64,000 bases of DNA from Roseovarius sp. Pro17 (GCF_035599575.1 NZ_CP141179.1:1116001-1180000), one strand, 5' to 3'; positions 1 to 9,241 are shown, counted from the stretch's first letter. The notes: a model not told the origin generated them from the sequence alone. Numbers and translations: made by a program.

Positions 1-43
1 ATCGCCTAAGGGCGAAGTGGCGAACTGACTAACAATGCGAAAG

Positions 44-70
44 GCCCCGGATGAAAATTCGGGGCTTTTT
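44..70 (+). terminator. Rho-independent terminator of an upstream gene
   Basis: A GCCCCG stem pairs with CGGGGC across a short A-rich loop and is followed by five T residues. It ends transcription of a plus-strand gene that lies before the window. Confidence 0.75.
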
Positions 71-155
71 GCGATGGCAGGGCGTGTCTGCGCTTGAATT
101 GGCCGGTGTGAGGCGAACTTGACACTTATCGGCATAGGGACAAACATTTGTTCCA

Positions 156-188
156 CGACATGACAAAGCGATAGATCGCCGCATGTCG
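156..188. other. Nested hairpin with no gene assigned
   Basis: An outer 7-bp inverted repeat (CGACATG/CATGTCG) encloses a second perfect stem (GCGAT-ag-ATCGC). About 35 bases upstream is a TTGACA box at 119-124 and a small palindrome ACAAA-CA-TTTGT at 140-151. It may be an operator or the fold of a short transcript; no coding function is assigned. Confidence 0.3.
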
Positions 189-317
189 TTGGTATCCTTG
201 ATGCATTACAACTGCCAAATGTCAGCCTGCGGTGCGGCAATGGCCACCAGCCGCGGGCCGCACCGCGTCGCAAATCGTTCTATCAAGCATCGTCTGACCC
301 GCGCCCGGTCGCGCAAC

Positions 318-521
318 TCAGAGGGGGACGTTGTCGAACAACAAGTCCTCATCAGAATGCGATGGCATAAGCGTGGGTTTCTGCTGGGGCGTATATCTCT
401 GCTGGGTAGCGTCGATCAGATTATACAAATGGCGCGCAGCGCGCTTCTTTTCCACTGTGCTGGCCGTAGCGATCTGACGTTCCAGTTCGCTCAAATTATC
501 TTCAAGTGTAAGCGTTGTCAT
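318..521 (-). CDS. Small hypothetical protein, 67 aa
   Basis: No family is recognised. The reading frame has a GAGG ribosome-binding site five bases before its ATG, which favours it over the overlapping plus-strand frame. The protein is hydrophilic, with a likely helical first half (Leu/Glu/Lys/Arg rich, residues 5-40) and an acidic tail (SDEDLLFDN). There is no signal peptide or membrane segment. It stands alone, with a long hairpin just upstream of its start. Confidence 0.5.
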   Translation of the reverse strand: MTTLTLEDNLSELERQIATASTVEKKRAARHLYNLIDATQQRYTPQQKPTLMPSHSDEDLLFDNVPL

Positions 522-549
522 GGCAGCCTCGTTTCTACTAGCAGGTGAC

Positions 550-582
550 GTCAGGGACCCTTTCTAGGAAAGGTACCCTGAC
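550..582. other. Long inverted repeat upstream of the 67-aa gene
   Basis: GTCAGGG pairs with CCCTGAC and, inside that, CCTTTC pairs with GAAAGG around a very short loop. There is no clear T run, so it may be a regulatory stem or a poor bidirectional terminator rather than a standard terminator. Confidence 0.4.
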
Positions 583-965
583 GGAAAAACCGACGGCACT
601 CACGCTCAAAGCTGGTTGCAGACCTCAGTCCACACGCAGCTTTTCGCAGGAGCGCCGTCGAAAGACTTAGCGCGCGAGTCCCTCCCAAAGACTGATGCGC
701 ACGACTCAAATCTAGCTTCGGGAAAAGGGAACCGCATTGACGCACGTTAAGGTTGACCCTCTGCGGCGCGACATCGGCTGAAAGCTGCCGATCAGGATAG
801 TTCGAGATAGCGGAAGGTCTGGCCGGAATGTTCGCATCGCCTTGTGCGACACGGCGGCCCGCATAGATGGCAGCCCAGCTTCTGCGGCCTTATTCATCGC
901 TGGGAAGGGTCGGCCACTGTGTTCTCAGGACAGATCAAGGTAAGGCGTCTTAGCCATATCTCGGC
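583..965. other. Intergenic stretch without a supported gene
   Basis: About 380 bases between the hairpin and the MDR oxidoreductase stop. Only short frames without ribosome-binding sites or recognisable domains are present. Nothing else is supported here. Confidence 0.5.
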
Positions 966-1952
966 TTAAATCCGCAACAGCACAGCCCCAGCGCGCCCGG
1001 GTGTCATCACTGCGTCGTGCGCCTTGGCGCAGTCTTGCAGGCTGTAAACCGTATCGATTGCAGGCGTCAGCGCGCCTGCTGACAGGGCCGAATGGAGGCG
1101 CGCGATGATCGTCTCGCGCTGGGTATCTGGCAGAAGGTAAATCAACGTGATGTCGATCTTGAGCGCCTTGAACAAAAACGCGCCAAAAGGCAGCGTCGGC
1201 GTCATATCCTTGCCCGAGCCATAGGCGGCAATCGTGCCGAGGGGCGCCATGACCTCGCCCAGAAGGGGCGCGTTCTGGCCGAATTCGACCTCGACGGCGC
1301 GGTCGATGCCTTCGCCGCCAGAGGCTTCGGTGATTTTCGAGGCCAGATCCGGGTCCGCGTAGTCCAACACAGCGTCGGCGCCGGTGCTGCGCACCCGCTC
1401 CATTCCGCCTGCGCTGCACGTCGCGATGACGCGCGCGCCGCCCCATTTGGCCAGTTGCACAGCGTTATGGCCGACCGCACCCGCACCGCCGCTGATCAGC
1501 AGGGTCTGGCCGGTGACGTCACCACCGCCAAACACGGTTTGCGCCGCTGTCAGGCCGGGTATGCCCAGCACGGCGCCGATTTGCGGGTCAAGGCCACTCG
1601 GCATCGCCACGGCCTGCGCCGCGGGCAGGCAGATGTATTCAGCCGCCGTGCCGAACGCGCGGTGCCACGCGCCGTTCCAGATCCAGACGGGCTGACCCAG
1701 GCGGGCTTGGTCCACGCCATCGCCCAAGGCGTCGATAACGCCCGCGCCGTCGGAATGGGGGATCACCTGCGGATAGGGCGGTTTGGTCACGCCGGGACGG
1801 GTGCCACTGCGTGCCTTGGCATCAGATGGATTCACGCCCGAGAATTGCAGCTTGACGCGGACCTCACCGGGGGCGGGGTCAGGCGTGGCGATTTCGCCCA
1901 GCTCGATCACGTCGGCGGCGGGGCCAAAGCGGTTATATAACGCGGCGCGCAT
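966..1952 (-). CDS. NADPH:quinone oxidoreductase-like MDR protein
   Basis: A 328-aa member of the medium-chain dehydrogenase/reductase superfamily, quinone-reductase/zeta-crystallin branch, expected to be a cytosolic NAD(P)H-dependent reductase. The GroES-like N-terminal domain contains GVNPSDAKAR (about residues 39-48). The Rossmann domain has the nucleotide-binding motif SGGAGAVGHNAVQLAK (about 154-169). The cysteines and histidines of the zinc-dependent alcohol dehydrogenases are absent, so it should be zinc-free. Its ATG overlaps the irr stop (TGATG), so it is translationally coupled to that regulator. The substrate cannot be told from sequence. Confidence 0.85.
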   Translation of the reverse strand: MRAALYNRFGPAADVIELGEIATPDPAPGEVRVKLQFSGVNPSDAKARSGTRPGVTKPPYPQVIPHSDGAGVIDALGDGVDQARLGQPVWIWNGAWHRAFGTAAEYICLPAAQAVAMPSGLDPQIGAVLGIPGLTAAQTVFGGGDVTGQTLLISGGAGAVGHNAVQLAKWGGARVIATCSAGGMERVRSTGADAVLDYADPDLASKITEASGGEGIDRAVEVEFGQNAPLLGEVMAPLGTIAAYGSGKDMTPTLPFGAFLFKALKIDITLIYLLPDTQRETIIARLHSALSAGALTPAIDTVYSLQDCAKAHDAVMTPGRAGAVLLRI

Positions 1953-2383
1953 CAGCTGCGGCGGCGCAGGCGGATTACCACGTCGACTGACGCGATCTCG
2001 GCGCCTTCGGGGGCATCGGGCAGGCGTGTGATTTCCAACTGGTCGGCAGGCGCGTCGCTGAGCCGGTTTTCGTCCTCCCAGTAGAAATGGGGGTGGTCGT
2101 GGGTGTTGGTGTCGAAATAGGATTTCGTGCCGTCCACGAGAACCTCCTGCATCAGCCCCGCGTCACAAAACGCGCGCAGCGTATTGTAGACGGTGGCCAG
2201 CGAAACGCTTTCGCCACATTTCTGCACATCGGCAAACAGGCTCTCGGCGGTGACGTGACGATGCTGGCCGTCGCCGATCAGCAGGCTGGCAAGCGCCACA
2301 CGCTGGCGCGTCGGGCGCAGACCCGCGCCGGACAACCAATCGGTGCCGCGCTGTTCGGGGTGAGGGGATGCTGGGCGTGTCAT
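1952..2383 (-). CDS. irr: Iron response regulator, Fur family (Irr)
   Basis: A 143-aa Fur-superfamily regulator. The winged-helix half carries LRPTRQRVALASLL and the recognition-helix region SLATVYNTLRAF. The second half carries THDHPHFYWEDE, the HxH-type motif typical of alphaproteobacterial Irr, which senses iron through haem status. The classical Fur metal-binding cysteines are missing. In this lineage irr is usually found beside fabA-fabB, as here: fabA is divergent, separated by 229 bases that must hold both promoters. Whether Irr controls fabA is not shown by the sequence. The downstream MDR gene is coupled to it. Confidence 0.88.
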   Translation of the reverse strand: MTRPASPHPEQRGTDWLSGAGLRPTRQRVALASLLIGDGQHRHVTAESLFADVQKCGESVSLATVYNTLRAFCDAGLMQEVLVDGTKSYFDTNTHDHPHFYWEDENRLSDAPADQLEITRLPDAPEGAEIASVDVVIRLRRRS

Positions 2384-2612
2384 GTGCTACCTGCGACTTA
2401 CTCTCATTGAAACCATATAGGGCGCAATACCCCCGGAATTCAAACGAAAACGGGACAAATCATTCCAAATGCGCCCGCGCCTAGGCCGGGGCAATCCGCG
2501 CGGCCAGTCGGCGGGCTTGCAAGAACGCGCGCACGGATGCTAGAGGCATATGGCGCAATCGGGGCCCAAGACCAGTGCACCCCGCAACATCCTCTCGAAA
2601 GGGACCGCCTGA

Positions 2613-3122
2613 ATGGCCGACTATCCGACGCACTTCGCAAAAGAAGACCTGCTGAAATGCGCCCGTGGCGAGCTTTTTGGCCCCGGAAACGCCCAGTTGC
2701 CCGAGCCGCCGATGCTGATGATGGATCGGATCACGGATGTCTCCTCCGATGGCGGAGCGCATGGCAAAGGCCACATCACTGCCGAATTCGATATCACGCC
2801 CGACCTGTGGTTCTTTGACTGCCATTTTCCGGGCAACCCGATCATGCCCGGCTGTCTTGGCCTTGATGGCCTTTGGCAACTGACCGGCTTTAACCTTGGC
2901 TGGCGCGGCTGGCAGGGGCGCGGTTATGCGCTGGGCGTGGGCGAGGTCAAACTGACCGGCATGGTGCGCCCAGACCGCAAGATGCTGACCTATCACGTCG
3001 ATTTCACCAAGGCCGTGCAGAGCCGCCGCCTGACGATGGGCGTGGCCGATGGCCGGGTCGAAGCGGATGGTGAGGTGATCTACCTCGTCAAGGACATGAA
3101 GGTCGCGCTAAGCGAAAGCTGA
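2613..3122 (+). CDS. fabA: 3-hydroxydecanoyl-ACP dehydratase/isomerase FabA
   Basis: A 169-aa protein, normal for FabA. It dehydrates 3-hydroxydecanoyl-ACP and isomerises trans-2 to cis-3-decenoyl-ACP, the branch point of anaerobic unsaturated fatty acid synthesis in the cytosol. The active-site His lies in [16 protein letters not shown] and the catalytic Asp in LGLDGLWQ, as in the hotdog-fold FabA dimers. A purine-rich GAAAGGG box lies a little upstream of the ATG. It is followed by fabB and fabI in the same direction, the expected set for this pathway. Confidence 0.96.
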   Translation: MADYPTHFAKEDLLKCARGELFGPGNAQLPEPPMLMMDRITDVSSDGGAHGKGHITAEFDITPDLWFFDCHFPGNPIMPGCLGLDGLWQLTGFNLGWRGWQGRGYALGVGEVKLTGMVRPDRKMLTYHVDFTKAVQSRRLTMGVADGRVEADGEVIYLVKDMKVALSES

Positions 3123-3202
3123 GGGCAGGGGCCATTTACAGCGTTGCATCCGCGTCGCTCGCGAGGCACGCGAACGGGTTGCATCCAAAGGCCCCGCTGC
3201 CC
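3123..3202 (+). repeat. Long-range inverted repeat between fabA and fabB
   Basis: GGGCAGGGGCC at 3123-3133 can pair with GGCCCCGCTGCCC at 3190-3202, enclosing two direct copies of GTTGCATCC. No T run follows. It starts at the fabA stop and ends about 35 bases before the fabB start, so it could attenuate or stabilise the transcript between the two genes. Confidence 0.4.
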
Positions 3203-3236
3203 TAAAGAGGATTGATAATATCCAAAGGAGTGCGCC

Positions 3237-4466
3237 ATGCGCCGCGTCGTGGTTACAGGGCTGGGGATCGTTTCATCCATTGGCAACAGTGCGGATGAGG
3301 TGCTGGCATCGCTAAAAGCAGGGCGATCCGGCATCACCGCGAACGAGGAAATGGCCGAGCATGGCTTTCGCAGCCGCGTGGCCGGGGCGATTGACCTGGA
3401 CGTAGCTGAGCATGTGGACAAGCGCACGCTGCGCTTTATGGGCCCAGGCGCCGCCTACGCACATATCGCGATGGAGCAGGCCATTGCCGATGCCGGGCTG
3501 GAGCCATCAGACGTGGTGAACCCCATGACCGGCCTTATTGCTGGATCTGGCGGCCCGTCGACCAGCGCGATGCTGATCGCGCATCAGACTGTGCTAAAGA
3601 CCGGCGCGACCAAGCGGATCGGGCCGTTCGCCGTACCCAAATGCATGTCGTCCACGGTCAGCGCGAACCTCGCTACCGCGCACCAGATCAAGGGCATGAA
3701 CTTCTCGATTACCTCGGCCTGCTCGACCTCGCTGCATTGCATCGGTATGGCGGCGCAGCAGATTGCGATAGGCAATCAAGACGTGATGTTTGGCGGCGGC
3801 GGCGAAGAGTTGGACTGGACACTGTCCTGCCTATTCGATGCGATGGGCGCGATGTCGTCGAAATATAACGACACGCCTGAGAAAGCCTCGCGTGCATTTG
3901 ACGCGGGCCGGGACGGGTTTGTCATTTCGGGCGGCGGCGCCATGCTGGTGCTGGAATCGCTGGACCATGCGCAGGCACGCGGCGCGAAGATCTACGCCGA
4001 AGTTACTGGTTTTGCTGCTACATCCGACGGCGCCGATATGGTCGCGCCCTCGGGTGAGGGTGGCGAGCGGGCGATGCGCGGCGCGCTGCGCACGCTGGGC
4101 GAGGACCGCAAGGTTAGCTATATCAATGCGCACGGCACCTCGACGCCGGTGGGCGACGTCGGCGAGGTCGAGGCAGTGCGCCGCGTCTTTGGCCAAGGGT
4201 CCACACCACCGATCAGCTCGACCAAGTCGATGACCGGCCACAGCCAGGGCGCGACCGGCGCACAGGAGGCGATCTATTGCCTGCTGGCACTTGAACATGA
4301 CTTTATAATCCCTTCGATTAACGTTGAAAACCTCGATCCGGCGCTCGATCCGGCCGAGGTGGCGACGGCGCGCGTCGATAACGCAAACCTCGATACGGTG
4401 ATGACGAATTCCTTTGGCTTCGGCGGCACCAACGGCTCGATGCTGCTCAGCAAATTTCACGGATAG
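3237..4466 (+). CDS. fabB: Beta-ketoacyl-ACP synthase I FabB
   Basis: A 409-aa condensing enzyme (KAS I) that elongates cis-3-decenoyl-ACP with malonyl-ACP. The catalytic Cys sits in [14 protein letters not shown]. The two active-site histidines lie in [12 protein letters not shown] and [14 protein letters not shown]. The glycine-rich C-terminal signature [13 protein letters not shown] is present. An AAAGGAG ribosome-binding site lies seven bases before the ATG. fabI begins six bases after its stop, so fabB and fabI form one transcription unit. Confidence 0.96.
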   Translation: MRRVVVTGLGIVSSIGNSADEVLASLKAGRSGITANEEMAEHGFRSRVAGAIDLDVAEHVDKRTLRFMGPGAAYAHIAMEQAIADAGLEPSDVVNPMTGLIAGSGGPSTSAMLIAHQTVLKTGATKRIGPFAVPKCMSSTVSANLATAHQIKGMNFSITSACSTSLHCIGMAAQQIAIGNQDVMFGGGGEELDWTLSCLFDAMGAMSSKYNDTPEKASRAFDAGRDGFVISGGGAMLVLESLDHAQARGAKIYAEVTGFAATSDGADMVAPSGEGGERAMRGALRTLGEDRKVSYINAHGTSTPVGDVGEVEAVRRVFGQGSTPPISSTKSMTGHSQGATGAQEAIYCLLALEHDFIIPSINVENLDPALDPAEVATARVDNANLDTVMTNSFGFGGTNGSMLLSKFHG

Positions 4467-4472
4467 GCGCGC

Positions 4473-5294
4473 ATGACACAGACATCTTCGGACTTGCCGA
4501 CCGCCACCTTGCCGATGCAGGGCAAGCGCGGGCTTATCATGGGCGTCGCCAACGACCGCTCGATCGCGTGGGGCATCGCACGCGCGATGCACGCGGCGGG
4601 TGCCGAACTGGCCTTTAGTTATCAGGGCGAAGCGTTCGGTAAGCGGCTGGAGCCATTGGCGGCATCAGTTGGGTCCGATTTCATGGTCGATATGGACGTA
4701 ACCGACGATGCGTCACTCGACGCCGGTTTCGACGCGCTGGCAAAGCGCTGGCCGAAGATTGACTTCGTCGTGCATGCCATTGCTTTTTCAGATAAATCCG
4801 AGTTGACGGGCCGCATCCTGAATACCAGCCGCGCGAATTTCAAACACTCTCTCGATATCTCTTGCTATAGCTTTATCGACGTGGCGCGGCGTGCGCACCC
4901 GATGATGGTGGAAAATGGTGGCACCCTGCTGACGCTGACTTATCAGGGCAGCAACCGCGTCGTTCCCAGCTATAATGTGATGGGTGTGGCCAAGGCGGCG
5001 CTGGAGAGCGCGACGCGTTACCTTGCCAATGATCTCGGACCCGACGGGATCCGCGTCAATGCCATCTCGCCTGGTCCGATGAAGACACTGGCAGGCGCGG
5101 CCATCGGCGGTGCGCGGCGCACCTTCAAGCATACAGACATGAACGCGCCGCTGCGCGCCAATGCAACGCTGGAGGCGATTGGCGGCACGGCTGTATACCT
5201 CGCCTCGGATGCAGGCGCCTGTACGACAGGTGAAATTATCCGCGTCGATGGTGGCTATCACGTGCTGGGAATGCCGCAGGCCGACAACCTCTGA
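4473..5294 (+). CDS. fabI: Enoyl-ACP reductase FabI
   Basis: A 273-aa NADH-dependent enoyl-ACP reductase of the short-chain dehydrogenase fold, last step of each fatty acid elongation cycle and the usual triclosan target. The N-terminal cofactor motif is GKRGLIMGVANDRSIAWGIA and the catalytic Tyr-x6-Lys lies in YNVMGVAKAALE. The segment after it (NAISPGPMKTLAGAAIG) matches FabI substrate-loop sequences. It lies directly behind fabB. A Tn7-like element is inserted 66 bases after its stop codon. Confidence 0.95.
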   Translation: MTQTSSDLPTATLPMQGKRGLIMGVANDRSIAWGIARAMHAAGAELAFSYQGEAFGKRLEPLAASVGSDFMVDMDVTDDASLDAGFDALAKRWPKIDFVVHAIAFSDKSELTGRILNTSRANFKHSLDISCYSFIDVARRAHPMMVENGGTLLTLTYQGSNRVVPSYNVMGVAKAALESATRYLANDLGPDGIRVNAISPGPMKTLAGAAIGGARRTFKHTDMNAPLRANATLEAIGGTAVYLASDAGACTTGEIIRVDGGYHVLGMPQADNL

Positions 5295-5355
5295 AACCTG
5301 CGTTGCGCGGGGTGATCCGCGTCGTTGAGCCCGGTCAGGCGCTCAAGATGACACT

Positions 5356-5360
5356 TAACC
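5356..5360. repeat. Target site duplication, fabI-side copy (TAACC)
   Basis: Five bases directly flanking the 5'-TGTCA end of the element; an identical copy flanks the other end at 27650-27654. Five-base duplications are the rule for Tn7-type transposition. Confidence 0.9.
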
Positions 5361-5494
5361 TGTCATGTGCCACACAAACTTTCCGCAAAGAACTTTGAGA
5401 ACCCCTAATTGTTGAGTGAAATCAGCTACATGCAAAAGCTCTATTTTGTTTGACGCAGTAAATGGTCCGTGCTCGCCATAGAACATGTCCGCAA
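5361..5494 (+). repeat. Transposon end near tnsC with TnsB-type sites
   Basis: Terminal TGTCA followed by TCCGCAA at 5382-5388 and again at 5488-5494, the second within the 20-bp site GCCATAGAACATGTCCGCAA (5475-5494). A weaker copy (GGTCCGTGC) lies at 5464-5472. The arrangement of several short repeats per end is that of Tn7-family TnsB binding sites; binding itself is inferred. Confidence 0.8.
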
Positions 5495-5544
5495 AAAAAT
5501 GTTGAACAGAAACGCCATATTATAGGCAACCATCTGCTAGACAA

Positions 5545-5569
5545 CAAAAAACCCGACCTATTGGCCGGG
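5545..5569 (-). terminator. Terminator of the tns operon
   Basis: On the minus strand CCCGGCC pairs with GGTCGGG around a four-base loop and is followed by TTTTTTG. It lies about 100 bases after the tnsC stop, inside the transposon end, and would stop tns transcripts before they run into fabI antisense. Confidence 0.65.
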
Positions 5570-5665
5570 CTTTCTGAATTTGATCGAACAGTTTTTTGGC
5601 GGAGAAATGACTGGCAAAAGGGGCGGCTATCGGCACCGCCTTCTTACGCTACTGATCACATTGAA

Positions 5666-6706
5666 CTACCTTGCCTTTCCCAAGCGCGGACTCTTCTGAG
5701 TGACCAGTGTTTCATCTTGCATCTCATCAGGTTGCGCGAAAAGAACAGATGCATCGATGTTGTGCCAATCCTCCGACAGGAAAGGATTCATAGCGTCGTC
5801 GCATTCAGCAAGGTGGGTGAAGGTTCGCGCGAAATGGTGATCCAGAAGCGCAGGGTCTTCGGTCAATTTGGCCTGTTGGATGGCACCAATGATGAGGTCG
5901 ATCGCGATCCCGAGGCGGTTGCAACAGGCGACGAAGAAACGATCGATGAACTTGGAATCGTTTTCGATGAAGCCCTCCAGGTCGACCTCGGTTGTGAAGC
6001 TCTTGATCACTGTCCGGATCACTTTCGCATCTGTAGCCTTGGAGATGGGTCGCAGTTCGGTCGGTTTGATCCGGCGGCCGAGCTGCTGATCCTGATTGAG
6101 CATTTCCTTCAATTCCTCGGTGCCCGAGAGCACCAAGATGACCGGCCATTCCTTGTTCTGTGACAAGGACTTCAAGGTATTGATGACGGCCTTGCGTTGA
6201 GGCTTGTTTGCGTTGCCCCAGATATCCTGGGCCTCGTCGAAATGCAGGACAGTAACCTTCTGAGCTTTCAGTTGATAGTGAACCTTCTCCCATAGCACGG
6301 ACAGGGTGGCGTCGGTCATATTCCTGGTTGTCGTTGGATAACCGATTTCATCCATCACAGCCTCGGCGGCTGTTCGGAGCGTGGCAGGAGTGCGGACCCG
6401 AACGGACGCGATCTTTACAGGGTTGGGCCCACCGGGGCCTGTGCCAACGGAGAGTCGATCGAGTTCGGCGAACACCCATTCCAAGGTCCGGGTTTTCCCG
6501 GCACCTGTCGGTGCGACAAGTGCAAGACCATCTATCTTTCGCAGCGCTTTTAGAGATACTAGGCAATTCCTTTCTTCATGGAGGAGAAGGAGCTTGTTGA
6601 GGATGTCTGACTGCTGTTGGGTCTTCACAAATCGTTTCGAGAGGGTGGCCGCCGCAGACGCCGCCACTCTGATGTTTTCGATGGTGATCTTTTGTGCTCG
6701 TGTCAT
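5666..6706 (-). CDS. tnsC: TnsC/TniB-like AAA+ transposition regulator
   Basis: A 346-aa ATPase that in Tn7-type systems links the target-selecting TniQ/TnsD protein to the TnsAB transposase. Walker A is VAPTGAGKTRTLEW (about residues 69-82) and Walker B is VLHFDEAQDIWG. A sensor-like LVLSGTEEL follows. Its ATG overlaps the tnsB stop (TGATG), so the two are translationally coupled. It is the last gene before the terminator and the transposon end; the operon therefore reads outward, towards fabI. Confidence 0.88.
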   Translation of the reverse strand: MTRAQKITIENIRVAASAAATLSKRFVKTQQQSDILNKLLLLHEERNCLVSLKALRKIDGLALVAPTGAGKTRTLEWVFAELDRLSVGTGPGGPNPVKIASVRVRTPATLRTAAEAVMDEIGYPTTTRNMTDATLSVLWEKVHYQLKAQKVTVLHFDEAQDIWGNANKPQRKAVINTLKSLSQNKEWPVILVLSGTEELKEMLNQDQQLGRRIKPTELRPISKATDAKVIRTVIKSFTTEVDLEGFIENDSKFIDRFFVACCNRLGIAIDLIIGAIQQAKLTEDPALLDHHFARTFTHLAECDDAMNPFLSEDWHNIDASVLFAQPDEMQDETLVTQKSPRLGKAR

Positions 6707-8907
6707 CAGAATATCTCCGGCTCATCACCGCCTTCATTGTCGGCAATGGTTGCAATAGTTGTTATCTCTGCGGCTGCAGGGACTTGGCTCTTCGCGTCCA
6801 AGATCTGATCCGTGCGCTCATCGGAGAGGATGTCGACAATCTTGGTCACAGAACCTGTCACATCATCGCTGTCTTGCCCTATGATGTTCATGCCTCTGAA
6901 AAGCTGGTCACGATGGCGGTGGATTTCCGCATCTTTCAGACATGTGGGTCCAAGATCGAGCCGCTTGGCAGCCGCTGCCACCGTTGCACGGATGTCTTGA
7001 AGAGCAGTGCGGACCATTTCGCGATCCAAATCAGCATCTCCCCGGAAACGTTCACGCATGGCGCGCTCTGTGGCGACCCAGTCTGTCAGATGAACCTTGT
7101 CGAGAAAGCTCAGTTTCGCTTTCACAGGGTGCCACTTGTCGTCCCATCGTATGGCCACCCACCCAAGATCTTTCGGGTCGACGCGCACATCGACATCAGT
7201 TTTCCCTTTGGAAAGGAAGATGGTTTGCAAAAGCGGGCTGGCATATTCGATACCGAACAACGTGATACCTTGGTTCCCGATACGACGCTTGCCGGGCAGC
7301 CCGAATGCAGCGCGACGTGCGTAACCATCCGGCGGAAGATCCACGCCGTAGGTTGAGGTCAATCGATCCCAGGCGCGTGCCGGGGTTTCCCCGCCAAGCC
7401 CTGCATGCGGCAGGTTGTGATACACGTCGACTACGAAACGGGTCATGATACCTGTGATCTCGTCTGTGGTCAGACAGGCGTTGCCCTTGGCATCGTAATC
7501 GCCCTTCTCGATGAAATTGCCGAAGGTGCGTCCTGGAAGCTCTTCCATCATGGTTTTGCTCCATGTCCCGAAGACCCGCTCGACCGCGGCCCTGAGCATG
7601 GCAACGCCTGCGACCGTGTTGAGAAGACCGCATCCGATGTCGGTGACAGGGCCTTGGAATGCGCTGGAGATGAACCATTCGCCATTGTCAGAAGCTACTG
7701 TCCGCGCAAGGCCGCATTGGTTCCAAAGCCCCACAGCACCGTGGAAAGCCGCGTAGTCCGTCTTATCCATCGTTGTCATTTCCACGGCCCGAAGTGCAGA
7801 TTCGACCCCTGGATTTTGCGTAACTGTGAGGCCGACGATACATCGCGTGGCGCAATCGATCACGACGACGGCCCAGAGCCGCTGTTTTTTGAGAGCCTTC
7901 AATTGCTCCGGTGTCATGTCCTTGGCACGTCCACTTGCAATTGCGAGATTCATGACGTCCAGCTTCCATTCATCGATTTCGAGTCTTTCCATGGGAAACC
8001 TGACTTGAAGCCCAGACATGTTCAGCGCAAACTTTCGGTTGGCAACGCCAACACCTTCACGCTGGCATGTGACTGTGTAAGCATCCAGTGAATCTATCTG
8101 TCGATAAACGGTCCGCTCGCTGGGAGCGGTCAACGGCTCAAGCCCGTCCAGCGCCCGCTCCTCGTTGCGCACGTCGATCGCATCACGGACGTTGCTGGCA
8201 ATCTTGCGCTTGCTGGGACGGAGAGTGGTTGCATACTTAACGACCTCCTTTTGCAGGATGATCATAGCTTCCATGCTCAACCGACTCTGTGCCTTTCTTC
8301 CCTTCGCCTTGTGACAGGGAACGAAGGCGCGAGCGTCGAATCCGCACTGGACGCCGATCTTGATCAATTTTCGCCATGTCTTCACGGACGGAAGCTGGAA
8401 CTGTGTCACGATTTGTCGTGCATCCTTCCGCTTGTGAGCTTTGTCTTTCTGCGTTGTGCTGACGTTGCGGGTTTTGTCGCGAACCTTCTCTTCGATTTTC
8501 TGTTTTGCAGCCCAGACGGCCATATGCCCGGCCAGCTCAGGGTGCGCCGCCTCCATGCTAGCATCACTCAGGGTCATCTCACCCTTCAGGGTCAGGTTCT
8601 GGCCAAACCGGGCCAGTTCGCAGTCAGAGATGGCCTTGAGCCGCTTCTTTACCGGAAGATCGGCGAGAAATTCGGTATCAGAATTGCGGCGGACAGCAGC
8701 ACGGGACCGGCCAAAATGGCCACGCTCGATACGCACTTCTGGATTGTCGAGAAGGCTCAACATCTTTTCGTGCCGGATGGTAATAACCTGCTCAAGCTCA
8801 TCATCACTGGCGAAGCGGAATCCTTGCTCGGTTTGGTCGAGCCACCGGTAAGGCTGGTTATTGTAGATAAGCAGATCATGCTTGTCGAAATTGTAGTGGA
8901 AGGACAT
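6706..8907 (-). CDS. tnsB: TnsB/TniA-like DDE transposase
   Basis: A 733-aa transposase of the Mu/Tn7 TnsB retroviral-integrase family that binds the element ends and performs 3'-end strand transfer. The N-terminal part (about 170-290) is helical and basic, as expected for end-binding domains. The DDE catalytic residues are visible: Asp312 in LEIDEWKLD, Asp407 in VASDNGEWF and Glu443 in AAVERVFGTW. A beta-barrel region follows the core. An AAAGGAG box precedes the ATG. It lies between a tnsB-like fragment and tnsC, coupled on both sides by TGATG overlaps. Confidence 0.9.
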   Translation of the reverse strand: MSFHYNFDKHDLLIYNNQPYRWLDQTEQGFRFASDDELEQVITIRHEKMLSLLDNPEVRIERGHFGRSRAAVRRNSDTEFLADLPVKKRLKAISDCELARFGQNLTLKGEMTLSDASMEAAHPELAGHMAVWAAKQKIEEKVRDKTRNVSTTQKDKAHKRKDARQIVTQFQLPSVKTWRKLIKIGVQCGFDARAFVPCHKAKGRKAQSRLSMEAMIILQKEVVKYATTLRPSKRKIASNVRDAIDVRNEERALDGLEPLTAPSERTVYRQIDSLDAYTVTCQREGVGVANRKFALNMSGLQVRFPMERLEIDEWKLDVMNLAIASGRAKDMTPEQLKALKKQRLWAVVVIDCATRCIVGLTVTQNPGVESALRAVEMTTMDKTDYAAFHGAVGLWNQCGLARTVASDNGEWFISSAFQGPVTDIGCGLLNTVAGVAMLRAAVERVFGTWSKTMMEELPGRTFGNFIEKGDYDAKGNACLTTDEITGIMTRFVVDVYHNLPHAGLGGETPARAWDRLTSTYGVDLPPDGYARRAAFGLPGKRRIGNQGITLFGIEYASPLLQTIFLSKGKTDVDVRVDPKDLGWVAIRWDDKWHPVKAKLSFLDKVHLTDWVATERAMRERFRGDADLDREMVRTALQDIRATVAAAAKRLDLGPTCLKDAEIHRHRDQLFRGMNIIGQDSDDVTGSVTKIVDILSDERTDQILDAKSQVPAAAEITTIATIADNEGGDEPEIF

Positions 8908-9241
8908 CAGAGGTCTCCTTTGAGTGCGTGTTCATATCGGCGGAAGGCGGCGGTCAAATTTACGTTGTCCATTCTCGTCACGATCCTTTCACCGACGCGG
9001 GAAGCACGCTCGGTCTGCAATTTACAGTCACGCTGGTGACGCTGCGTGTTAGATTGTTGATGGAGATAGCGGAGCACAGACTCAGACTTCTGAGTGCCTC
9101 GACTTCGATTTTCGTCAGTCCTTTTGCCCATCCACACGAGGTCATGATGGCGTGCAAATTCACCGTCCATTCGTCGATCTCGACACGTTTCATCAACAAC
9201 ACGCGTTTGGGTTTGGGAAATTTTTTGTATCGGTGAGACAT
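8907..9241 (-). pseudogene. Frameshifted tnsB-like catalytic-core fragment
   Basis: Two overlapping frames together match tnsB residues about 303-395. The first (9241 to 8978) has KRVEIDEWTVNLHAIMTSCG, comparable to ERLEIDEW in TnsB, and keeps the first catalytic Asp. Homology then moves to a second frame (ERASRVGERIVTRMD, against ESALRAVEMTTMD), which stops at 8907. The second and third catalytic residues are missing. The fragment starts in a TAATG overlap with tnsA and its second frame ends in a TGATG overlap with tnsB, so operon coupling is preserved. It looks like a diverged partial duplication with one frameshift; programmed frameshifting is possible but unproven. Confidence 0.7.

Noticed and set aside
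183..548. Plus-strand 121-aa reading frame
   Set aside because: No ribosome-binding site, odd composition (Arg/Ser rich), and it is antisense to a better-supported 67-aa gene.
5325..5346. TTGAGC/GCTCAA stem after fabI as a terminator
   Set aside because: Only six base pairs with a ten-base loop and no T run; left as unproven.
5462..6163. Plus-strand 233-aa reading frame over tnsC
   Set aside because: Antisense to a gene with clear Walker motifs; it begins inside the transposon end repeats.
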